A DNA stretch of 5,062 nt, from positions 1 through 5,062 of the forward strand of contig JASJBY010000337.1 of the NCBI GenBank assembly GCA_030066245.1, given 5' to 3'. Each line of letters opens with the position of its first letter. Within the stretch, counting starts at the first letter, position 1. The translations under genes were made by a program, and so were the position numbers. Under the pieces are notes generated by a model. It was not told the DNA's origin and searched no databases. It worked only from the letters and a program-made list of their open reading frames with translations. Origin of the DNA: Gammaproteobacteria bacterium. GTDB taxonomy: Bacteria; Pseudomonadota; Gammaproteobacteria; JAABTG01. Of the stretch, positions 1 to 3,774 are shown piece after piece.

Positions 1-195
1 CAGTTCGCGCACGTGGCGCACCGCCTTTGTTCGGACATCCCCGCCTCCCTTGCTCGCCAGCAGGCTCCCCCGCGCCGCGGCTGCGACCCGGATGATGATT
101 GCCGAGGGCCGCGCTGTCGGGCGGGACGCAAGCACAGGACTGTGCATGGGGACATTGTATAGAATGTCGGAGCTCCCGCGAGAGAAGATCAGCCA
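1..195. other. Window-edge region upstream of glycerate kinase, coding status undecided
   Basis: Two incompatible readings are open here. On the + strand, the frame starting at base 2 stays open to a TGA at 197-199. That TGA would overlap the glycerate kinase ATG by four bases (ATGA), as in many operons, and third positions in this frame are mostly G/C. On the minus strand, a frame from an ATG at 147-145 is open to the window edge, which would make it a divergent gene with a short intergenic region containing the palindrome at 151-168. I recognise neither translation: both are short and rich in Arg and Ala, as random GC-rich frames are. The sequence to the left of the window is needed to decide. 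I do not call a gene. Confidence 0.3.
151..168. promoter_or_regulatory. Operator-like palindrome with -10-like core upstream of glycerate kinase
   Basis: GACATT (151-156) is followed by GTATAG and then AATGTC (163-168). The 18-base site is a palindrome except at positions 7 and 12. Its core carries hexamers one mismatch from TATAAT on both strands: TAGAAT at 160-165 on + and TACAAT on minus. It ends 27 bases before the glycerate kinase ATG, a usual place for a repressor or activator site overlapping a promoter. I see no good -35 hexamer at normal spacing on either strand. Promoter function is therefore an inference, and the cognate regulator is unknown. Confidence 0.35.
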
Positions 196-1347
196 ATGAA
201 AATCGTCGTCGCCCCCAATGCCTTCAAGGGCTCGCTCAGCGCAAGCGAAGCCGCCGCTGCCATCGCCGCCGGCGTCGCCCGAGTCCTGCCGGACGCGGAG
301 ATTATCCAGGTGCCCGTCGCCGACGGCGGCGACGGCATGGTCGACGTGGCCCTTGAAGCGCTGGATGGCGAGCGTCGCACGGCGCAGGTGGAGGGACCGA
401 GGCGGGAGCTCGTCGATGCCGATTACTGCCATGTGTCCTCCATGGGACTGGCTGCGATCGAGATGGCTCTGGCCAGCGGTCTGGTGCTGCTGCCGGAGGA
501 CCGGCGAGACCCGACGGCCACTACGACGCTGGGCACCGGCCAGTTGATCGCCGATGCCCTCGACCAGGGCGTGGCCCGCATCGTCGTCGGCATAGGCGGC
601 AGCGCCACCAACGACGGCGGCATCGGCGTCGCCAGCGCGCTTGGCGTTCGCTTTCTGGACGAGGCCGGTGACGGCGTGTCTCCCGTCGGCGGCATGCTGT
701 CGCGCATCCGTCATATCGACATGTCAGGTCTTGACGCACGCCTTGCCGGTGTGCGGATCGAGGCCGTCTGCGATGTAGACAACCCGTTGACAGGCCCCAA
801 AGGTGCGGCTCCGGTGTACGGCCCCCAGAAAGGCGCGACCCCCGAGCAAGTGGCGCAGTTGGACGCCGGGCTCGCCCACCTGGCCGATGTCATCGAGCGC
901 GATCTCGGGCGCGATGTGCGTGCGCTTCCGGGCGGTGGTGCCGCAGGGGGCCTGGGCGCGGGGCTGCATGCGTTTCTCGGTGCCGAGCTTCGCCGCGGGG
1001 TCGACGTGGTCCTCGATCTGGTCAGTCTGAATGCTAAGCTGGCGGATGCGGATTTGGCATTCACCGGAGAAGGTCAGATTGACTTTCAAACCGCGCACGG
1101 GAAGGCGCCTGCCGGCGTTGGTGCCGCCGCCCAGGCCCACGGGGTGCCATGCATCGCCATCGCGGGTAGCGTGGGCACCGGCGTGGACACGCTGGTCGAT
1201 GTGGGCATCAGCGCCGTATTCAGCCTCTGCCCGGGACCCATCACCCTGGAATACGCCATGTCAGACGGCGCTCCGCTGATCACCGACGTGGCCGCTCAAG
1301 CCGTGCGGTGCTTCCTGGCCGGCCGGAGCGGCAAGGCTCGATCATGA
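196..1347 (+). CDS. Glycerate kinase (glycerate 2-kinase, GarK/GlxK family)
   Basis: This cytoplasmic kinase phosphorylates D-glycerate with ATP. The E. coli relatives GarK and GlxK make 2-phosphoglycerate, which enters lower glycolysis after glyoxylate, glucarate/galactarate or serine-cycle metabolism. The 383-residue protein is close to the usual family length of about 380 and appears intact. Family signatures are in order: N-terminal APNAFKGSLSA (residues 6-16), PVADGGDGMVD (40-50), the Gly-rich GIGGSATNDGG (132-142), a second Gly-rich stretch GGGAAGGLGAG (246-256), and near the C-terminus FTGEGQID (289-296) followed by HGKAPAGVG and AIAGSVG (321-327). The start is ATG 196, placing the conserved MKIVVAPNAFKGS at the very N-terminus. 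The SD is weak (a purine run GAGAGAAG ending about 8 bases upstream). No pathway partner (tartronate semialdehyde reductase, glyoxylate carboligase) is visible in the window. Several glycerate kinase symbols exist (garK, glxK), so I assign none. Confidence 0.95.
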   Translation: MKIVVAPNAFKGSLSASEAAAAIAAGVARVLPDAEIIQVPVADGGDGMVDVALEALDGERRTAQVEGPRRELVDADYCHVSSMGLAAIEMALASGLVLLPEDRRDPTATTTLGTGQLIADALDQGVARIVVGIGGSATNDGGIGVASALGVRFLDEAGDGVSPVGGMLSRIRHIDMSGLDARLAGVRIEAVCDVDNPLTGPKGAAPVYGPQKGATPEQVAQLDAGLAHLADVIERDLGRDVRALPGGGAAGGLGAGLHAFLGAELRRGVDVVLDLVSLNAKLADADLAFTGEGQIDFQTAHGKAPAGVGAAAQAHGVPCIAIAGSVGTGVDTLVDVGISAVFSLCPGPITLEYAMSDGAPLITDVAAQAVRCFLAGRSGKARS

Positions 1348-1369
1348 TGTCCGACCCGGAGCCTTCGGT

Positions 1370-1401
1370 CTCAGCACTTCCTTACTGACCCGAGTGCTCA
1401 G
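1370..1401. terminator. Possible bidirectional terminator hairpin after glycerate kinase
   Basis: AGCACT (1373-1378) and AGTGCT (1393-1398) are inverted copies. With one C-C mismatch the stem extends to about eight pairs (1370-1401) around a 14-base loop. It lies just after the glycerate kinase stop and overlaps the end of the minus-strand protease remnant, where a convergent terminator would sit. There is no T-run on either side and the loop is large, so a regular intrinsic terminator is not established. Confidence 0.2.
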
Positions 1402-1523
1402 CAGCCCTCTCTGAAGGCAGCGATGCGCAGCTCCAGCGGCGGATGACTCATAAATAGACAAGCCAGGCTGGTGCCGGCCGACCGCTGCAACGCCTGACGG
1501 ATAATTGGCAACCGGCTGATGTC
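1398..1523 (-). pseudogene. C-terminal remnant of an M48/HtpX-like zinc metalloprotease
   Basis: Read on the minus strand, a 41-codon open stretch between a TAA (1526-1524) and a TGA (1400-1398) ends with MSHPPLELRIAAF and a few more residues. This closely resembles the conserved C-terminal tail of M48 peptidases (HtpX and relatives), usually of the form F-S-T-H-P-P-[LI]-E-x-R-I-x-x-L, shortly before the natural stop. The preceding residues (LPIIRQALQRSAG) suit the helical segment before this tail. The HExxH catalytic helix and the membrane segments are absent, and sequence further upstream on the minus strand is closed by stops. I therefore read it as the surviving last 10-15% of a deleted gene that pointed toward glycerate kinase. 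No start codon suits the remnant. Identification rests on a short motif, so a chance match is possible. Confidence 0.5.
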
Positions 1524-1561
1524 TTATGCTACGTTGGTTCGTGGTAAGAACAGGCAGTAAA

Positions 1562-1723
1562 ATGGTCAAACTCGACAGCCACTTCTGGGCCAAAAAACTT
1601 GGGGCTATTATTGCAGTCGCAGTGCTCTTGTCCGGCCTCATCGCGTGCGGACCCACAAGCCAGACCACCAAACCGGACGAAAGTAGCGAAAGCGGGCGCG
1701 GCTACGGCGGCTACCGTTACTAG
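1562..1723 (+). CDS. Small lipoprotein with Gly/Tyr-rich tail
   Basis: A 53-residue protein of unknown function with a lipoprotein signal peptide: a basic N-region (Lys3, Lys11, Lys12), a hydrophobic core from about residue 13 (LGAIIAVAVLLSG), and a lipobox L-I-A-C with Cys29 as the predicted lipidated residue. Residue +2 after Cys is Gly rather than Asp, which by the E. coli Lol rule favours the outer membrane. The mature part is only 25 residues: polar (TSQTTKPDESSES) and then ending GRGYGGYRY. I chose ATG 1562 because a weak AGG SD (1552-1554) lies 7 bases upstream and the N-region is a normal length. The in-frame ATG at 1526 would add MLRWFVVRTGSK and has no SD. The gene lies beside the protease remnant on the opposite strand. 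It resembles small proteobacterial lipoproteins in design (entericidin-like size), but I cannot assign a family. Confidence 0.6.
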   Translation: MVKLDSHFWAKKLGAIIAVAVLLSGLIACGPTSQTTKPDESSESGRGYGGYRY

Positions 1724-1737
1724 TTCTGATCTCAGAG

Positions 1738-1757
1738 GTTCGGCGATGCGGCCGAAC
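1738..1757 (+). terminator. Hairpin just after the lipoprotein gene, terminator-like
   Basis: A perfect 7-bp inverted repeat, GTTCGGC (1738-1744) and GCCGAAC (1751-1757), encloses a 6-base loop. It starts 14 bases after the lipoprotein stop codon, the usual position for an intrinsic terminator. No T-run follows, so it may act as an RNA-stabilising hairpin or have no function. Confidence 0.35.
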
Positions 1758-1975
1758 TCGGCGCATATGCCATAGCCGGCCGTTCAGGCCAATGGGGTAC
1801 ATCGGTTGTCTGGCTGCGGAAGCAGACCAGCAGCCATTTACACGTCCCCGGCGCCGGTCTCACTCTTCAGCGATTGACAGGCCTGGTGCCAAATCGTGAA
1901 CCTACTCACAGCTGGTCACGACAAGACGTGACCTAAAGCACAGCCGCACGGTCATGCATTCTCTAACGTATGGGT

Positions 1976-2056
1976 ATGCATGACGCATCCAAATCAGACC
2001 TCGTAATCCTGATCATCGTCGCCATCGTCGTGTTCGTGCTTTGGCTCGTGCTCTAG
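1976..2056 (+). CDS. Possible single-pass membrane microprotein (26 aa)
   Basis: ATG 1976 opens a 26-codon frame ending at TAG 2054-2056. An in-frame ATG at 1970 would give 28 residues. The predicted peptide has a short polar head, MHDASKSD, and then 18 uninterrupted hydrophobic residues to the C-terminus (LVILIIVAIVVFVLWLVL), with a Trp near the end. This is the layout of bacterial small inner-membrane proteins. Third positions are G or C in 20 of 26 codons, as expected for this genome. Against it, there is no recognisable SD, I see no homologue, and the complementary strand in the same register encodes an acidic run (EHDDGDDDQD). Hydrophobic and acidic stretches are antisense images of each other, so one could be an artefact of the other. 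No partner gene is evident. Confidence 0.35.
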   Translation: MHDASKSDLVILIIVAIVVFVLWLVL

Positions 2057-2252
2057 CCCGAGCTCCTCCTGGGTCGCTGCGATACCTTTCATGCCAGTTA
2101 GCCGGCGCTCAGTCGGCGTGGTTTCTCCGCATGGCTGGTGCGCCCTGGCCAGCGCCGCCACTGTACTCCAAGCGTGACGTGAGTCACAGAACGGCCTGAA
2201 AGTGGCCCCGCGGCCGGACCAGGCGACGCGGCGTTGCTTGACCGTCGAGCGC

Positions 2253-2266
2253 GGGTTAGCTAACCC
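2253..2266. repeat. Perfect 14-bp palindrome
   Basis: GGGTTAGCTAACCC equals its own reverse complement and is followed by TTT on the + strand. As RNA it can form a 5-bp stem with an AGCT loop. As DNA it is a symmetric site that a dimeric regulator could bind. It lies about 130 bases upstream of the 84-residue gene. I found no second copy in the window, so neither role is supported beyond the symmetry itself. Confidence 0.4.
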
Positions 2267-2379
2267 TTTGGGTGCGGGCACTGTTCACGCGGCAACTCAC
2301 CTCCACATGGGGTTGGCGGGAGTTACGCCAGTCTCATGGGACAACAGGCGACGCACGAGCAAGACCTACGCGCGGACAC

Positions 2380-2385
2380 AAGGAG
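2380..2385 (+). promoter_or_regulatory. Strong SD that fixes the start of the 84-residue gene
   Basis: AAGGAG is followed by an 8-base spacer and ATG 2394. It is the strongest SD I noticed in the window. It supports the internal start rather than the upstream in-frame ATG at 2202. Confidence 0.65.
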
Positions 2386-2393
2386 CTGTGCAG

Positions 2394-2648
2394 ATGAAAG
2401 TCGGGGAACTGGAAGCGCGGATTTGGGAGTTGGAAGGCATTCGAGTTCTCATCCTGGCGCCGTCGCACGAAGAAGTCGCCGGCTACAGGTACCGCAGCCC
2501 AGCGGGGCAAACCTGCCGAGTGGCTGAATGGCTGGAGACCCGGGTTCGGCCCAGCGTTCCGAACCACATGGTCATGGTGCTGCAAGGCAACGGTCGGCAG
2601 CCGCAGGGAAACGTCCCGCTACACAGGTTGCGACACACGTACGGTTGA
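2394..2648 (+). CDS. Conserved-looking small protein of unknown function (84 aa)
   Basis: An 84-residue soluble protein with no signal peptide or membrane segment. I do not recognise a named family. By eye, an N-terminal amphipathic helix (ELEARIWELEG, residues 5-15) runs into a beta strand (IRVLILAP, 16-23). A charged linker follows, then a helix around AEWLETRVRP (44-53), and a hydrophobic strand (HMVMVLQGNG, 58-67) with a Gly-Asn-Gly turn before a basic, His/Arg-rich end. The helix-strand-helix-strand pattern and turn motif suggest a small folded alpha/beta domain, not a random frame. The start at 2394 is set by AAGGAG. It stands alone: no neighbour overlaps it or is closely spaced, and the next downstream element is a pseudogene. 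It could be a mobile accessory or cassette-type gene, but I found no flanking repeats or attC-like site to support that. Confidence 0.6.
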   Translation: MKVGELEARIWELEGIRVLILAPSHEEVAGYRYRSPAGQTCRVAEWLETRVRPSVPNHMVMVLQGNGRQPQGNVPLHRLRHTYG

Positions 2649-2976
2649 TAGGGGTCAACGACAGCTGCGGCGCTATGCCCTGTCCAGGCTCCTAAGAAAA
2701 CCCTGCATCCGCAGCCGCCCAGTCATCCACGCCGTCACCGTTGACATTCGGCCAGGCGCCCGGTCCTTCTCGACACCTGCATCCTCCGTCTTCAAATGAC
2801 CCGAAGGCTATCCAGGTGCCTTGAATCTGAGTTAGTATCCGAGCGTCCGCTCAACCAGAGCGATTGCCTCACTCCAGTGATTCCCCTGTGAGGGCGGAGC
2901 CCGATGATCTGCACCCACACCCTGGGACACAGCCGCCGATGCCGAGCCGCGACCCTCGGCGACTGAGGCATCGGCA
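2649..2976. other. Intergenic region without a supported gene
   Basis: No frame gives a convincing protein. A 31-codon frame from ATG 2796 to TGA 2889-2891 lacks an SD. A minus-strand frame (2977-2792) is basic and unrecognised. One + frame contains a PIN-like string, VLLDTCILRL, near 2763-2792, with no start, no SD and no further PIN motifs. The right end holds the inverted repeats at 2935-2975 that abut the CapA remnant. It may be eroded sequence whose origin can no longer be read. Confidence 0.45.
2935..2975. repeat. Overlapping inverted repeats abutting the CapA remnant start
   Basis: GCCGATGCC (2935-2943) and GGCATCGGC (2967-2975) form a perfect 9-bp inverted repeat. Inside it, GCCGAG (2941-2946) and CTCGGC (2955-2960) form a competing 6-bp stem that shares bases with the left arm, so the two hairpins exclude each other. 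The right arm of the longer stem overlaps the GAGG SD (2965-2968) and ends one base before ATG 2977, so in RNA it could hide the ribosome site. No T-run is present. This could be a terminator relic, a translational switch for the once-intact gene, or chance. Confidence 0.4.
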
Positions 2977-3285
2977 ATGGATGTCCTCTTCCTAGGCGAC
3001 ACGAGTTTCGGCGAGAACTATCAGGACCGCCTGGTCAGCAGGGGCCGGCAATCCATTCTTCGATAACGCGGTTACGCTTACATGCTGGAGGCGTTTCAGG
3101 GGATCTGCGCTGCATCCGACTTCACGGCTGCGAACCTGGAGACCCCGATTACGGACCGATTCCCCTCCCCCCACGTCGGTTCGAAGGAACACCTGCACTA
3201 CGCCGACGTGGAGAACGTACCTCGATATCTGGATACGCTTGGTGTGCACCTGGTCTGCCTGGCGAACAATCACACCCTGGACTTG
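2977..3285 (+). pseudogene. N-terminal remnant of a CapA-type metallophosphoesterase, with premature stop
   Basis: ATG 2977, with GAGG 8 bases upstream, starts a frame reading MDVLFLGDTSFGENYQDR. This is the N-terminus of the CapA/PgsA-like family (PGA_cap, calcineurin-type metallophosphoesterase fold, named after poly-gamma-glutamate capsule synthesis). Codon 30 is TAA (3064-3066). The same frame resumes directly with YAYMLEAFQGICA, then NLETPITD, HLHYADVENVPRYLD, and LANNHTLD at about 3261-3282. GD, NLE and NNH are the expected conserved and metal-binding positions of the first part of the domain. Homology ends at about 3285, where the sequence changes to a histidine kinase tail, so roughly two thirds or more of the usual 350-400 residues is missing. 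ATG 3082 lies downstream of the stop in frame but would give a protein lacking the GD motif. The gene is non-functional through both a nonsense change and a deletion. Confidence 0.85.
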
Positions 3286-3413
3286 ATTTGCCATTTGCAT
3301 GAGCCATCGTTCTCGCCCACAGTGGGAGCGTCAAAGTCGAGACCATACTGAGCAGAGAGACGACTCTGATTGTCTCAGTGGATGCGAGCCAAGAACTTCC
3401 CTCGGTGGTATGA
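3281..3413 (+). pseudogene. C-terminal remnant of a sensor histidine kinase (HATPase domain end)
   Basis: From 3303 a frame reads AIVLAHSGSVKVE and then SRETTLIVSV, ending at TGA 3411-3413. This matches the end of the HATPase_c domain of sensor kinases, whose consensus is A-I-V-x-A-H-G-G-x-[IV]-x-V-E-S, then G-x-G-T-x-F-x-[VF]-x-[LF]-P. Just upstream, 3280-3302 resembles the preceding G-L-G-L-A-I-x box, but only if one base is restored near 3290 and one removed near 3300-3302. The remnant therefore carries compensating frameshifts. Conserved glycines are changed (GG to SG; GRGTT to SRETT), consistent with decay. The HAMP, HisKA, N and G1 boxes are all absent. The left boundary coincides with the CapA break, with GGACTT fitting both frames. 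The fragment has no start and cannot encode a kinase. Identification rests on about 35 residues. Confidence 0.6.
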
Positions 3414-3651
3414 AAAGAGCCACAACGCCGGTCGCGAAATTCGGCTGACCGACAAGGAAGTGGGCTTGTTGGAGCTGTTGATGCGCAGGCCGGGCCGGGT
3501 GTTCAGTCGCAGCGAGATCCTGGATTCCGTCTGGGGCAACGACAAAGATCCTCTCACCAACGTTGTCGATGTCTACATCCGCCACCTGAGAGCCAAGATT
3601 GACCATGGCGAGAAACTCTGGCTTATCGGGACCGTTCGGGGCCGCGGCTAA
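3412..3651 (+). pseudogene. DNA-binding half of an OmpR/PhoB-type response regulator, receiver domain lost
   Basis: The frame reads REIRLTDKEVGLLELLMRRP from 3433, then GRVFSRSEILDSVWG, TNVVDVYIRHLRAKI and GTVRGRG, ending at TAA 3649-3651. This is a nearly complete winged-helix effector domain (trans_reg_C). TDKE..LL and PGRVFSR..IL..VW cover the first helices, VDVYI..LRAKI is the recognition helix, and TVRGxG starts the wing. The normal ending is ...RGxGY[RK][LF]. Here the stop replaces the Tyr codon (TAC or TAT would need one base change to TAA), removing only the last few residues. The N-terminal receiver domain with its phospho-accepting Asp is absent; its place is taken by the histidine kinase tail in another frame. 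In-frame TTG 3370 and ATG 3382 could start a product of about 90 residues, but neither has an SD. I read it as a pseudogene, though an orphan DNA-binding peptide is not excluded. Confidence 0.85.
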
Positions 3652-3678
3652 AGACTGTCGGCAGACGGGTAAGCCCAG

Positions 3679-3702
3679 CCTGTATCGCTGCCCGATGACA
3701 GG
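3679..3702. terminator. Imperfect hairpin between the regulator remnant and phoX
   Basis: CCTGTATCG (3679-3687) pairs with CGATGACAGG (3693-3702) with a single bulged G, around a 5-base loop. It lies 27 bases after the response regulator remnant's stop and about 70 bases before the phoX ATG. There is no T-run, so it is a weak terminator candidate. Its right arm contains ATGACAG, the complement of the CTGTCAT Pho-box half-site, but no second half-site at the regular 11-base spacing is present. Confidence 0.3.
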
Positions 3703-3774
3703 CGGTCTCCGTCAACCGGCGCACCCAGAATCGGGATCGACATTCGAAATCCTGCTCATGGCGAGGGTTAACCG

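Larger units (their letters stand above)
2057..2393. other. Intergenic region without a supported gene
   Basis: I checked all frames for protein motifs and found none that I trust. The in-frame extension of the downstream 84-residue ORF back to 2202 has no SD and unconvincing composition. The minus-strand frame covering 1994-2281 has a GTG start, no SD, and an Arg-rich body with a His/Asp tail, with no recognisable family. Structures seen are a short inverted repeat, GTGAC/GTCAC (2174-2187), and the perfect palindrome at 2253-2266. The promoter for the 84-residue gene probably lies in the right half, but I cannot place -35 and -10 boxes. Confidence 0.5.

Noticed and set aside
1351..1370. Short hairpin GACCCG...CGGTC directly after the glycerate kinase stop
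   Set aside because: Only about five pairs with a bulge and no T-run; the stem at 1370-1401 is the better candidate.
1342..1671. Minus-strand 109-codon ORF spanning the protease remnant and lipoprotein region
   Set aside because: It is in a different minus frame from the M48-like tail, runs antisense to the lipoprotein, and shows no family features.
1724..1969. Open + strand frame of about 64 codons after the lipoprotein, ending at a TAA near 1935
   Set aside because: It has no suitable start or SD and no motif I recognise. The region also contains the hairpin at 1738-1757.
2251..2270. Possible integron attC or att core at the GTTAGC motif near the 84-residue gene
   Set aside because: The sequence does not fit the RYYYAAC/GTTRRRY core pair, and no matching partner site was found on the other side of the gene.
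1994..2281. Minus-strand 95-codon ORF with a His/Asp-rich C-terminus
   Set aside because: GTG start without SD and no recognisable family. Its acidic tail is the antisense image of the hydrophobic microprotein frame.
2202..2393. Longer form of the 84-residue protein starting at ATG 2202
   Set aside because: The added 64 residues have no SD, read as low-information Arg/Thr-rich sequence, and include the palindrome. AAGGAG before 2394 fits the shorter form much better.
2763..2792. PIN-domain-like string VLLDTCILRL, possible VapC toxin remnant
   Set aside because: A single short motif with no start, no SD, and none of the later acidic PIN residues in the frame. Chance cannot be excluded.
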